In this document: one piece after another, positions 56,040-64,000 of the stretch
How positions within the stretch are numbered: position 1 is the first letter of the stretch
How the letters are laid out: every line of letters begins with the position of its first letter
Assembly (NCBI RefSeq): GCF_036867135.1
Contig: NZ_JBAJIJ010000001.1
Coordinates: 1,736,001-1,800,000 of the forward strand
Source: Aeromicrobium sp. Sec7.5
GTDB taxonomy: Bacteria; Actinomycetota; Actinomycetes; Propionibacteriales; Nocardioidaceae
Reading direction: 5' to 3'
DNA: 64,000 nucleotides
The notes under the pieces: model-generated
Database searches by the model: none
Told to the model about the DNA's origin: nothing
Seen by the model: only the letters and a program-made list of their open reading frames with translations
Program-made: the position numbers and the translations under genes

Positions 56040-56972
56040 GTGAACGAACTCGTGGCCGGGGGCCTGGTCTTCTCCTCGAACGACGAAGTGATGTCGAGGT
56101 ACGACGCGCACCACCTGGTGCGCGACGGCGCCCTTCGGCGGGTTCTCCGCGGCGTGTTCGTCGATGCGCGGGTCCCGGACTCGCGCGAGCTGCGCGTCGC
56201 AGCGGTCGAGAAGGTACGTCCGCCGGCCGGGGTCGCGTGCGGCGAGACCGCCGCGTGGGCGATGGGCGTCGACGTCTTCGCGCCGGGTCGACGCCACGAC
56301 TTCACGCCGACGTTCCTCGTGCCGCACGGCACCACCCGCATCACCGTGCCGGGTGTCCAGTGCCGCCAGGCCAAGCTGACCGTCCACGACGTGACCGACG
56401 CCTACGGCACGATCACCACGACCCCAGTTCGCACGGCCGGCGATCTCCTGCGTCGCCAGTACCGTCCCTACGCCCTCGCTTCCGCCGATCAGCTGGTGCG
56501 GACCGGTCTCGTCGATCTCGCGGACCTGAGCGATCACGTCCATCGCCTGAAGGGATACCCCGGCATCCGCCAGGCTCGCGCCCTGGTCGTCCTCGTCGAC
56601 CCACGCGCGGAGTCGGCGGGTGAGTCCTGGACCCGGCTCCGACTCCACGACGCGGGATTCCCGACGCCGGAGCTGCAGGTCGTGGTGATCGACCGCGACG
56701 GTGTGGCCCGACGGCTCGACCACGCGTACGTCGAGCAGCTGGTCGCCGTGGAGTTCGACGGCCGCGAGCACCACACCGGCGCCCTGGACGCCGCGCACGA
56801 CCACGATCGCCGCGGACCGTTGGCCGACCAGTACGGCTGGCGATTCGTCGTGGCCCGCTACGCGACCCTGTTCGGGCCGGACAACGCCTTCGAGCGCCAG
56901 GTGGGTGACCTGATCGGATTCACGCCCATCCCCCGCTGGTGGGGCACCCGCGCTCCACAAACTCGCTCGTGA
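56040..56972 (+). CDS. AbiEi-type winged helix plus DUF559-like nuclease domain, orphan
   Basis: About 310 residues. The N-terminal part (NEVMSRYDAHHLVRDGALRR with VLRGVFVDARV) resembles the AbiEi antitoxin winged-helix domain. The C-terminal part has RRLDHAYVEQLVAVEFDGRE, then DRRGPLADQYGWRFVVARYA, the layout of DUF559/Vsr-like PD-(D/E)XK nucleases. No AbiEii toxin gene is adjacent. The start is uncertain: GTG 56040 (chosen) or TTG 56028. The last four codons and the stop lie inside the right inverted-repeat arm. The gene fills the space between two convergent housekeeping genes, which suggests insertion as a unit. Confidence 0.8.
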   Translation: MNELVAGGLVFSSNDEVMSRYDAHHLVRDGALRRVLRGVFVDARVPDSRELRVAAVEKVRPPAGVACGETAAWAMGVDVFAPGRRHDFTPTFLVPHGTTRITVPGVQCRQAKLTVHDVTDAYGTITTTPVRTAGDLLRRQYRPYALASADQLVRTGLVDLADLSDHVHRLKGYPGIRQARALVVLVDPRAESAGESWTRLRLHDAGFPTPELQVVVIDRDGVARRLDHAYVEQLVAVEFDGREHHTGALDAAHDHDRRGPLADQYGWRFVVARYATLFGPDNAFERQVGDLIGFTPIPRWWGTRAPQTRS

Positions 56973-57020
56973 CCACCAACAAAGTCTCTCCTCGCCACCA
57001 ACAAACTCTCTCGCGAGCGG
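56956..57020. repeat. Right arm of a 65-bp inverted repeat
   Basis: The reverse complement of 55918-55982 with three mismatches. It overlaps the end of the nuclease-like gene and stops six bases before the relA stop codon. No target-site duplication is visible outside the two arms. Confidence 0.92.
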
Positions 57021-57026
57021 AAAGGG

Positions 57027-59408
57027 TTACTGGGTGAGGCGGTAGACGTCGAAGACGCCCTCGATCGTGCGGACGGCCTTGAGGACGTGGCCGAGGTGCT
57101 TGGCGTCACCCATCTCGAAGGTGAACTTGCTCTTGGCCACGCGGTCGGTACCCGTGGAGAGGGCGGCCGAGAGGATGTTGACGTGCTGCTCGGACATGAC
57201 CCGGGTGATGTCCGACAGCAGCCCCGGCCGGTCGAGCGCCTCGACCTGGAGCGCGACGAGGAACGTGCTCGTGGCGCTGGGTGCCCAGCGCACCGCGACC
57301 AGACGCTCGGGCTCGTCGCCCCGCAGCTGGACGAGGTTGACGCAGCTGCGTCGGTGCACCGAGACACCGGACGTGCGGGTGACGAAGCCCTCGATCTCGT
57401 CGCCGGGCACGGGCGTGCAGCACCGGGCGAGCTTGACCAGCGCACTGCCCTCGAGGCCGTCGACGACGACGCCCGCGTCCGAACCCTCGCGCGAGCGCGC
57501 GGCGCGCCGGCCCACGGTGGGCACGGTGGCCTCGGCGAGGTCCTCCTCGGCGCCCTCGCGACCTCCCGCGAGTGCCAGCACCCGGTCGACGACGCTTCGC
57601 GCGCTGACGTTGCTCTCGCCGACGGCGGCATACAGCGCCGTGATGTCGGCCAGGTTGAGGTCGCCGGCCACGACCTCCAACGTGCTCTGGCGGAAGAGCC
57701 GCACCAGCGGGAGGCTCTCCTTGCGCATCTGGCGGGCGATGAGGTCCTTGCCGTGCTCGACGGCCTCCTCGCGGCGCTCCTTCGTGAACCACTGCCGGAT
57801 CTTGTTGCGTGCACGCGGGCTCACGGCGAACTCGAGCCAGTCGCGGCTGGGACCGGCGTCGGGCGACTTGGAGGTGAAGATCTCGACGACGTCGCCGGTC
57901 TCGAGCTTCGACTCCAGGGACACCAGCCGTCCGTTGACGCGAGCGCCGATGCACGCGTGACCGACCTCGGTGTGCACCGAGTAGGCGAAGTCGACCGGTG
58001 TCGAGCCGTCGGGCAGCTGGATCAGGTCGCCGCGGGGCGTGTAGGCGTACACACCCGTCTGGCCCATCTCGTACCGCAGCTGGTCGAGGAAGTCGATCGA
58101 GTCCTCGGTCTCGGACTGCCAGTCGAGGAGCTCACGCAGCCACGCCATCTCGGTGCTGATCGGCGCACCCGTGGGGGTGGCCGGCCCCTTCGCCTTGGCG
58201 GTGGCGTCCTCCTTGTACTTCCAGTGCGCCGCGACACCGTACTCGGCCCGCCGATGCATCGCATGGGTGCGGATCTGGAGCTCGACGGCCTTGCCCTGCG
58301 GACCGATGACCGTCGTGTGCAGCGACTGGTACATGTTGAACTTCGGGACGCTGATGTAGTCCTTGAAGCGGCCCGGGATCGGGTTCCAGCGCGCGTGCAG
58401 GACCCCCAGGACGGCGTAGCAGTCAGCCACTGAGTCGACCAGGATGCGCACCCCGACCAGGTCGAAGATGTCGGAGAACTCGCGGCCTCGCACGAGCATC
58501 TTCTGGTAGATCGAGTAGTAGTGCTTCGGCCGGCCCGTGGTGGTGGCCTTGATCTTGGTGTGCTTGAGATCGGACTCGACGTCGCCCACGACCCGCTCCA
58601 GGAACGTCGAGCGCGACGGGGCGCGATCGGCCACCAGGCGCACGATCTCGTCGTAGACCTTGGGGTGGAGGGTCGCGAACGCGAGGTCCTCGAGCTCCCA
58701 CTTGATGGTGTTCATGCCGAGGCGGTGGGCCAGCGGCGCGAAGATCTCGAGCGTCTCGGTGGCGATGCGCTCCTGCTTGTCCTGACGCAGGTAGCGCAGG
58801 GTGCGCATGTTGTGCAGGCGGTCGGCGAGCTTGATGACGAGCACCCGGATGTCGCGGCTCATCGCGACGACCATCTTGCGGATGGTCTCGGACTGCGCCG
58901 TGGCCCCGTACTTGACCTTGTCGAGCTTGGTGACGCCGTCGACGAGATGGACCACCTCGTCACCGAAGTCGACCCGCAGCTCCTCGAGCGTGTACGCGGT
59001 GTCCTCGACGGTGTCGTGCAGCAGCGCCGCGCACAGCGTGGGCGCGGTCATGCCGAGCTCGGCCAGGATCGTGGCGACCGCCAACGGGTGCGTGATGTAC
59101 GGGTCGCCGCTCTTGCGCGCCTGACCGGTGTGCATCCGCTCGGCGATGACGTAAGCCTTCTGAATCGACGCGACATCGCCCTTGGGGTGGGTGACCCGGT
59201 AGATCTTCAGGAGCGGCTCGAGCACCGCCTGCCCGGTCTGCGTCTTGCCACCGATGCGGGACAGGCGCGAGCGGACCCGCGCTGAGGCCGGTGCCGTGTC
59301 GGGACCGGGGGCCGGTGCGGACTCGGTGGCGTGAGCGCCCTGGTCGGCGGGCGTCTGGGGGCTCGGGACGTGGTCGGGCGCCTCTGCGACCTCACCACGA
59401 TCTGCCAC
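57027..59408 (-). CDS. relA: Bifunctional (p)ppGpp synthetase/hydrolase (Rel)
   Basis: Long RelA/SpoT protein of 793 residues controlling the stringent response. The HD hydrolase domain has [19 protein letters not shown] and [17 protein letters not shown]. The synthetase domain has [36 protein letters not shown] and [13 protein letters not shown]. The TGS domain has [20 protein letters not shown], followed by the zinc-finger-type [14 protein letters not shown] and a C-terminal ACT domain. All catalytic segments look intact, so it should be bifunctional. The GTG start has AGGAGG and TAGACT upstream. Confidence 0.97.
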   Translation of the reverse strand: MADRGEVAEAPDHVPSPQTPADQGAHATESAPAPGPDTAPASARVRSRLSRIGGKTQTGQAVLEPLLKIYRVTHPKGDVASIQKAYVIAERMHTGQARKSGDPYITHPLAVATILAELGMTAPTLCAALLHDTVEDTAYTLEELRVDFGDEVVHLVDGVTKLDKVKYGATAQSETIRKMVVAMSRDIRVLVIKLADRLHNMRTLRYLRQDKQERIATETLEIFAPLAHRLGMNTIKWELEDLAFATLHPKVYDEIVRLVADRAPSRSTFLERVVGDVESDLKHTKIKATTTGRPKHYYSIYQKMLVRGREFSDIFDLVGVRILVDSVADCYAVLGVLHARWNPIPGRFKDYISVPKFNMYQSLHTTVIGPQGKAVELQIRTHAMHRRAEYGVAAHWKYKEDATAKAKGPATPTGAPISTEMAWLRELLDWQSETEDSIDFLDQLRYEMGQTGVYAYTPRGDLIQLPDGSTPVDFAYSVHTEVGHACIGARVNGRLVSLESKLETGDVVEIFTSKSPDAGPSRDWLEFAVSPRARNKIRQWFTKERREEAVEHGKDLIARQMRKESLPLVRLFRQSTLEVVAGDLNLADITALYAAVGESNVSARSVVDRVLALAGGREGAEEDLAEATVPTVGRRAARSREGSDAGVVVDGLEGSALVKLARCCTPVPGDEIEGFVTRTSGVSVHRRSCVNLVQLRGDEPERLVAVRWAPSATSTFLVALQVEALDRPGLLSDITRVMSEQHVNILSAALSTGTDRVAKSKFTFEMGDAKHLGHVLKAVRTIEGVFDVYRLTQ

Positions 59409-59425
59409 GACGACCTCCTGCGCTC

Positions 59426-59431
59426 AGTCTA
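59426..59431 (-). promoter_or_regulatory. -10 box of relA
   Basis: TAGACT on the minus strand, followed by a short leader with an AGGAGG ribosome site before the relA GTG. Confidence 0.5.
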
Positions 59432-59440
59432 CGGCTCAGG

Positions 59441-59533
59441 TCAGCCCAGACCCGACAGGAGGGAGGCGGCGACGCCGAGGACGAGCACGGCGACGAGGAC
59501 GAGGGCGACGACACGCATCTGCGAGGAGTTCAT
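59441..59533 (-). CDS. 30-residue single-helix membrane protein
   Basis: MNSSQMRVVALVLVAVLVLG continues into a short glycine/serine end, so nearly the whole peptide is one membrane helix. The ATG has GGGAAGG about four bases upstream. It sits between apt and relA in the same direction. Its size is below usual gene-calling limits. Function is unknown; coding status is supported by the ribosome site and the clean hydrophobic profile only. Confidence 0.55.
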   Translation of the reverse strand: MNSSQMRVVALVLVAVLVLGVAASLLSGLG

Positions 59534-59571
59534 GTGACCTTCCCGGTCGGAGGAGGGGCGGGCGAGCCGGA

Positions 59572-60111
59572 TCAGTAGGAACGCAGCGCGACGCAGGGCG
59601 CGTCGAACGCGTGACGCCCGTCGAGTGCGGTGATCTCGATGAGCACCACGGTACTGACGACCTCGGCCCCGCACCGCCGGGCCAGATCCACGGCGGCCGC
59701 GAGCGTGCCGCCGGTCGCCAGGACATCGTCGACGACCGCGACCCGCTGCCCCGACGACACGGCCCCAGCGGGCACCTCGATCGTGGCACTTCCGTACTCG
59801 AGGTCGTACGAGACGCTCTCGGTGCGACCCGGAAGCTTGCCGGCCTTGCGCACCGGCACGAAGCCGACGCCGAGGCGCTCGGCCACGGCCAGGCCGAACA
59901 GGAAGCCACGCGCCTCCACGCCGAGCACGACGTCGACCTCGCCAGCTGCGGCCGCCATGGCCTGCGCCACCGTGCCGAACGCCACCGGGTCGGCCAGCAG
60001 TGGAGAGATGTCCCGGAACAGCACGCCCGGCTCCGGCCAGTCGGCCACGGTCGGCACCGTCGCGTCGACGAGCGCCTCGATCTCGGTGGCGGCGTCAGGC
60101 ACGGAGGTCAC
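59572..60111 (-). CDS. apt: Adenine phosphoribosyltransferase
   Basis: Salvages adenine to AMP using PRPP. 179 residues with WPEPGVLFRDISPLLADPVA, VLGVEARGFLFGLAVAERLG, LPGRTESVSYDLEYGSATIE and the PRPP motif RVAVVDDVLATGGTLAAAVD. The order secD-secF-apt-relA is widespread in actinobacteria. It overlaps the upstream gene by four bases. Confidence 0.96.
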   Translation of the reverse strand: MTSVPDAATEIEALVDATVPTVADWPEPGVLFRDISPLLADPVAFGTVAQAMAAAAGEVDVVLGVEARGFLFGLAVAERLGVGFVPVRKAGKLPGRTESVSYDLEYGSATIEVPAGAVSSGQRVAVVDDVLATGGTLAAAVDLARRCGAEVVSTVVLIEITALDGRHAFDAPCVALRSY

Positions 60112-60674
60112 TGGGCCGCGGTCGAGAGCTGGAGGTCGATGTCGCAGCGGTCCTTCGCATCCTTCGTGATGGCGTTGACGGCCGCGGTCGACTCGGAGTC
60201 GGCCAGCTTGTTCTGCACCTCGGTGGCCTCGGCCTGCAGGGCCGGATCGATCGAGGTGAGCGCGCCGGACTGCACGTCGGTGGCGAACTTCTGCACGGAG
60301 GCCGGGTCGGTCAGGTCGTACCCGATCTTCTGGAAGACCTCGACGACGTCCTGCAGACGCTCGTGGAACAGCTTCCAGTCGTCCTGGACGTCGTCCGGGC
60401 CGTCCTTCGAGAACTGCTCGGCGCCGTCGAGGCGGCGCGTGACGCTGCCGGCGAGGAACTCCGCCGACGTCGCGACGTCGGCGTCGGGCGCCAGGGTCTC
60501 CTCGCTCTTGTCTTGCCAGGCCTGCAGGTCGTCGCAGTAGGCACCGCTGCCGTCACGCAGCAGGAAGAACCACCCGCTTGCGGCGAGCGCCAGCACGAGG
60601 ACGCCCGCGATCGCGAGCACCTGGGGGCGACGCCACGCGGGTGCGGACGAGGCGGTCTTGGCAGTGGACGACAT
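60108..60674 (-). CDS. Membrane-anchored helical protein of unknown function
   Basis: 188 residues. A cytoplasmic N-terminus and one membrane helix (about 17-39: VLAIAGVLVLALAASGWFFL) present a helical, acidic domain outside. It has a cysteine just after the helix (GAYCDDLQAWQ) and one near the end (AKDRCDIDLQL), a likely disulfide. The layout matches the lipoprotein at 22348-22785. The ATG with AAGGAG six bases upstream was chosen. It lies between secF and apt. Confidence 0.75.
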   Translation of the reverse strand: MSSTAKTASSAPAWRRPQVLAIAGVLVLALAASGWFFLLRDGSGAYCDDLQAWQDKSEETLAPDADVATSAEFLAGSVTRRLDGAEQFSKDGPDDVQDDWKLFHERLQDVVEVFQKIGYDLTDPASVQKFATDVQSGALTSIDPALQAEATEVQNKLADSESTAAVNAITKDAKDRCDIDLQLSTAAQ

Positions 60675-60737
60675 GAGAGCTCCTTGGGTCACGGACACGG
60701 TACTGGGACGAGGTTCGGGGCGGGACAGAACCCGGGA

Positions 60738-61829
60738 TCACCGACCGCGGCGCTGCTGGCGGCTGGATCGTTGCGGTTGCCTGCGCCCCGAGGCGCCCGA
60801 GGCGGTGACCGGCCGAGCGGCGGCCGGGGCCGCGGCGCCGGCCGCCTCCAGGCTCTTGGCGCGACGCTCCAGCACCTTGGCGGTGTGCTCACGGATCGTG
60901 GGGTCGCGCTCCTTGAGCTGGGCCGCCAGCGGCGTCGCGATGAAGATCGACGAGTACGTGCCGACGGCCATGCCGACGAACAGCGCCAGCGCGAGGTCCT
61001 TCAGCGGACCACTGCCCAGCACCCCGACACCGACGACCAGCAGCGCCCCGACGGGGAGCAACGCGGCGATGGAAGTGTTGATCGAGCGCACCAGGGTCTG
61101 GTTGACGGCGAGATTCGCCTGCTCGGTGTAGATCCGGTTCGTCGACGCGGTGATGCCCCGGGTGTTCTCGCGGACCTTGTCGAACACGACCACGGTGTCG
61201 TAGAGCGAGTACCCCAGGATCGTCAGCAGACCGGTGACGGTCGCGGGGGTGACCTCGAAGCCCGACCACGCGTAGACGCCGACCGTGATGACGATGTCGT
61301 GCGCCAGCGCGACCATCGCGGCGACGGACATGCGCCACTCACGGAAGTACGCCCAGATGAACAGCACCACGATGACGAGGAAGACCAGAAGCCCGGTGAG
61401 CGCCTTCTTGGCGACCTCGGCACCCCACGACGGGCCGACGAGGTTCTGGCTCACCTCGGTCGCACCGGCGGACTCCAGGGCCGAGACCACCTGGCTCGTC
61501 TCGTCCTGCGTCAGGGTGCCGGTCTGGATGCGGACAGCGCTGTCGCCGGAGGCGTTGGCCACCGGTTCCGACGCGGCGTCCAGGCCCACGTCGACGACGG
61601 CCTCCCGGAGGTCGTCGACCGTGTTCGCGTCGTTCTGGTCCACCTGGGCGGTGAACTCGACGCCGCCCTTGAAGTCGATGCCGCGCTCGAGGCCGTTCAC
61701 CCCGAGTCCGGCGGCGGAGCCGAGGACCAGCACGGCGCTGATGGCGTACCAGAGCATGCGCCGTCCGACGAAGTCGAACGAGATCCGGCCCGTGTAGAGG
61801 TGCTGGCCGAAGCTGCTGATTCGTCCCAT
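60738..61829 (-). CDS. secF: Protein translocase subunit SecF
   Basis: With SecD, uses the proton gradient to pull preproteins through SecYEG. 363 residues with six membrane helices, a periplasmic domain after the first (GLERGIDFKGGVEFTAQVD) and the conserved LGYSLYDTVVVFDKVRENTR. The C-terminal tail is basic (RRQPQRSSRQQRRGR). The ATG shares one base with the secD stop. Confidence 0.97.
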   Translation of the reverse strand: MGRISSFGQHLYTGRISFDFVGRRMLWYAISAVLVLGSAAGLGVNGLERGIDFKGGVEFTAQVDQNDANTVDDLREAVVDVGLDAASEPVANASGDSAVRIQTGTLTQDETSQVVSALESAGATEVSQNLVGPSWGAEVAKKALTGLLVFLVIVVLFIWAYFREWRMSVAAMVALAHDIVITVGVYAWSGFEVTPATVTGLLTILGYSLYDTVVVFDKVRENTRGITASTNRIYTEQANLAVNQTLVRSINTSIAALLPVGALLVVGVGVLGSGPLKDLALALFVGMAVGTYSSIFIATPLAAQLKERDPTIREHTAKVLERRAKSLEAAGAAAPAAARPVTASGASGRRQPQRSSRQQRRGR

Positions 61830-63454
61830 CAGGACCGGCCTCCCTTCGCCGTGGCGAATTCCGTGACCTTGCGGCCCTCGATGCCCAGGTGCGAGGCGTC
61901 GAGCCCCGAGAGCTTGTGGCCCTGGCCGAAGAACTTCGTCCTGGCGAGCACTGACATCAACGGCTTGGTGAACAGGAACACCACGAGGATGTCGACGAGG
62001 GTCGTCAGTCCCAGCGCGAACGCGAACCCACGCACGACGCCGATCGCGAAGATGAACAGGATGAACGCCGCCATGAACGACACGGCATCGGCCGCGAGGA
62101 TCGTCGACCTCGCCCGCTCCCACCCGGCCTCGACGGCCAGGCGCAGCGACTTGCCGTCGCGGACCTCGTCGCGGATGCGTTCGAACAGGACGATGAACGA
62201 GTCGGCCGTGATGCCGATCGCCACGATGAGGCCGGCGATGCCGGGCAGCGTGAGCGTGAAGCCCACCGCCTGCCCCAGGAGCAGCACCAGTCCGTAGGTG
62301 ATCGCCGCGGCGACACCGAGCGACGCGATGACCACGAGCCCGAGCCCGCGGTAGTAGAAGAGTCCGTAGAGCAGCACCAGCACCATGCCGATCGCGCCGG
62401 CGATCAGGCCGGCCTGCAGCTGGCTGCCCGCCAGTGTCGGCCCCTCGACGGAGACACCGTTCACCGCGAAGGTCAGCGGCAGGGCGCCGTACTTGAGCTG
62501 GTTCGCGAGGTCGACCGCGGTCTCCTGCGTGAAGCTGCCGCTGATCTGCGCCCGGCCGTTGGTGATGTGCGCGTTCGAGGTCGGGGCCGTGATGACCTCG
62601 CCGTCCAGCACGACCGCGAAGCGGCCCTGCACCGGGGTGAGTGCGTCGGTGACGGTGTCGAACGTGTCGCTGCCCTCGCCGTCGAGCTCGATGTCGACGA
62701 CCCACTGCGCCGTGCTCTGCGGGACGGTCGCGCTGGCGTCCTCGACGTGCGAACCCTCGATGACGGCCGGGCTGAGCACCACGACCTCGCCGGTCTTCGG
62801 GTCGCAGGTGACGATCGGAGCGTCGGCGGTGTCGACGACGGTCAGCTCACCCGGGGCGCAGACGAAGGCCTGGGCCTGCTGCTGCAGCGCCGCGACCCCG
62901 GCCTGGTACTCCGCCGGTAGTGCCGCGGGTGTCTGGGTCTCGGCGGCGATGAGCTGGTCGAGGCTCAGGGCCGACCAGTCGACGGCGTCGACCGCCGCCT
63001 GGGCCTGCTGGGCCGCGGCCTCGTCGAGCGCCTGACCGGTGGAGGCGACCTGCTGCTGCCAGACGAGCCGGAACTGCAGCTGGGCCGTGCGACCCACCTG
63101 ATCGACGATGTCGCCGCGTTCCTTGCCGGGGATCTCGATGACGATCTGGTTGCCGCCCTGCGTCGTGACCTCGGCCTCGGAGACGCCGGTGGCGTTGACC
63201 CGCTGGTCGATGATGCCGCGCGCCTGGCTGAGGTTGTCCGCGGTCACGTCGCCGTCGGCCGACTCGGCCTGCAGCGTGATGCGCGTGCCGCCCTGCAGGT
63301 CCAGGCCCAGACGCGGCGCCCAGGTGCCGTGACCTCCGCCGTCCTCGAGGTCGATGAACCCGACGAGCGCGAACATCGCGACGACGCCGGCGAGGAACAG
63401 CACGAGCGTGCGTCCCGGGCGGCGCACCTTGCGGCCGCGGGCGGGCGCGGCCAT
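61829..63454 (-). CDS. secD: Protein translocase subunit SecD
   Basis: 541 residues. The first membrane helix (about 15-33) is followed by the large P1 domain, opening RLGLDLQGGTRITLQ. An insertion of about 60 residues rich in A and Q (DEAAAQQAQAAVDAVDWSAL) lies near 150-210. Five further helices include GIAGLIVAIGITADSFIVLF and ERIRDEVRDGKSLRLAVEAG. It works with SecF in protein export. It shares one base with yajC. Confidence 0.97.
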   Translation of the reverse strand: MAAPARGRKVRRPGRTLVLFLAGVVAMFALVGFIDLEDGGGHGTWAPRLGLDLQGGTRITLQAESADGDVTADNLSQARGIIDQRVNATGVSEAEVTTQGGNQIVIEIPGKERGDIVDQVGRTAQLQFRLVWQQQVASTGQALDEAAAQQAQAAVDAVDWSALSLDQLIAAETQTPAALPAEYQAGVAALQQQAQAFVCAPGELTVVDTADAPIVTCDPKTGEVVVLSPAVIEGSHVEDASATVPQSTAQWVVDIELDGEGSDTFDTVTDALTPVQGRFAVVLDGEVITAPTSNAHITNGRAQISGSFTQETAVDLANQLKYGALPLTFAVNGVSVEGPTLAGSQLQAGLIAGAIGMVLVLLYGLFYYRGLGLVVIASLGVAAAITYGLVLLLGQAVGFTLTLPGIAGLIVAIGITADSFIVLFERIRDEVRDGKSLRLAVEAGWERARSTILAADAVSFMAAFILFIFAIGVVRGFAFALGLTTLVDILVVFLFTKPLMSVLARTKFFGQGHKLSGLDASHLGIEGRKVTEFATAKGGRS

Positions 63455-63744
63455 CAGAGGCCTTCAGCCGAGCCGGGCTCGGGGTCGGGGCGCACGACCT
63501 CACCGATCGCCTGGCGGTGCACCCGGATCTCGACGCCGGGGGCGATCCGCAACACGGCGTCGATGTCGTCGATCGAGACGATCTCGGCGAAGATGCCGCT
63601 GGTCGTCATGACCTGCTGGCCGGGCGCGAGCTCACTCTGGAGCGTCGAGTACTCCTGCTGGCGCCGGCGCTGCGGGCGGATGATGAACAGCCAGAAGACG
63701 ACGACGATCAGCAACAGCGGGATGAAGCCGGCCAGTTCGGACAC
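63454..63744 (-). CDS. yajC: Preprotein translocase subunit YajC
   Basis: Small partner of SecDF. 96 residues with one membrane helix (about 8-22: IPLLLIVVVFWLFIIRPQRR), then the conserved PGQQVMTTSGIFAEIV. The start is GTG with GGAG upstream. It heads yajC-secD-secF and follows ruvB, the usual order. Confidence 0.96.
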   Translation of the reverse strand: MSELAGFIPLLLIVVVFWLFIIRPQRRRQQEYSTLQSELAPGQQVMTTSGIFAEIVSIDDIDAVLRIAPGVEIRVHRQAIGEVVRPDPEPGSAEGL

Positions 63745-63819
63745 GCGGGAGCTCCAGACGAGGGTGAGGACATCGCCGGGCGCCGGGCGCCGGGCGGATC
63801 GGCCTGTGGGCCATCGGGA

Positions 63820-63825
63820 AGTGTA
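63820..63825 (-). promoter_or_regulatory. -10 box of yajC-secD-secF
   Basis: TACACT on the minus strand, about 75 bases before the yajC GTG, in the 148-base gap after ruvB. No clear -35 is seen. A GC-rich hairpin (CCCCG...CGGGG near 63842-63862) lies upstream of it and may end ruvB transcripts. Confidence 0.45.
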
Positions 63826-63892
63826 GACGCCGCGACGCCCGTCACCCCGCGTGAGGACGGGGATTCAGCGAGAAATCAGGAACTCGGGTCGC

Positions 63893-64000
63893 TCAGCCCT
63901 GGACCGGAGGGTCCTCGGGCTCGCCCGGCAGCGGGAGCTGCGCGTCGGCGCCGACCGGTGGAGTCAGACCAAGGTGGCGCCACGCGGCCGGGGTCGCGAC
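63893..64000 (-). CDS. ruvB: Holliday junction DNA helicase RuvB, C-terminal end only
   Basis: Only the last 35 residues are in the window. They read VATPAAWRHLGLTPPVG, then an acidic/proline tail, matching the C-terminus of RuvB (GRVAT..AW.HLGL.PP). The position before yajC-secD-secF is standard for ruvB. The identification rests on this short motif and synteny. Confidence 0.8.
   Translation of the reverse strand, partial: VATPAAWRHLGLTPPVGADAQLPLPGEPEDPPVQG

Noticed and set aside
55918..57020. The nuclease cassette as a complete AbiE toxin-antitoxin system
   Set aside because: There is no AbiEii nucleotidyltransferase-like gene next to it, and the neighbours are convergent core genes.

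Overview
The window is about 70% GC chromosomal DNA from an actinobacterium. Evidence: mycobacterial-type integration host factor (mIHF), actinobacterial omega subunit RpoZ, a PriA without a Walker A motif, long-form HisG, non-discriminating-type AspRS, a PyrR leader, an SOS box of the TCGAAC-N4-GTTCGA type, and many promoters whose -10 box (TANNNT) lies 6-9 bases before a start codon, the layout of leaderless transcripts. Gene content and order suggest Propionibacteriales, probably a Nocardioidaceae such as an Aeromicrobium relative. The genus is inference.

Layout. All genes are on the minus strand except six: 6.1-7.1, 15.9-16.2, 32.4-32.7, 35.0-36.3, 54.7-55.9 and 56.0-57.0 kb. 0-6 kb holds pheST, an orphan PAS histidine kinase, a BKACE-family protein, a TrmH-type methyltransferase and infC-rpmI-rplT with an attenuator-like terminator. 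6-16 kb holds an ACT-GNAT fusion, then riboflavin synthesis (FMN riboswitch, ribD-ribE-ribBA-ribH) running into hisE-hisG and two small genes, preceded by fmt-rsmB-rpe. 16-31.6 kb is a nucleotide, cofactor and housekeeping chain: pyrR-pyrB-pyrC-carA-carB-pyrF, a lipoprotein, mihF-gmk-rpoZ-coaBC, metK, priA. 31.7-37.6 kb is an accessory block (TRIC-family channel, SdpI-like protein, acyltransferase/SGNH protein, SOS-controlled DUF222-HNH nuclease, unknown membrane protein) lying between pyrR and nusB. 37.6-54.6 kb holds nusB-efp-M24 peptidase-aroB-aroK-aroC, a prepilin peptidase, aroE-mltG-ruvX-alaS and two small genes, rarA, aspS-hisS and an MBL hydrolase. 54.7-64 kb holds a DUF349 gene, a nuclease-like gene bounded by 65-bp inverted repeats, relA, a 30-residue membrane protein, apt, an anchored helical protein, secF-secD-yajC and the end of ruvB.

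How the genes work together. Many minus-strand genes overlap by 1-4 bases (TGATG, ATGA, GTGA), indicating translational coupling inside long operons. The pyr operon makes UMP under PyrR control; the rib operon makes FMN precursors under an FMN riboswitch; the aro genes supply chorismate; yajC-secD-secF serves protein export; relA handles (p)ppGpp. Signals that core genes do not explain are the inverted-repeat-bounded nuclease cassette (55.9-57.0 kb), a cluster of four CCACCTTTC-core repeats (18.26-18.39 kb), a roughly 195-residue acidic tail on CarA, an SOS box exactly filling a promoter spacer, and an AUC-started infC behind a terminator. I see no tRNA, rRNA, CRISPR array, insertion sequence or prophage.
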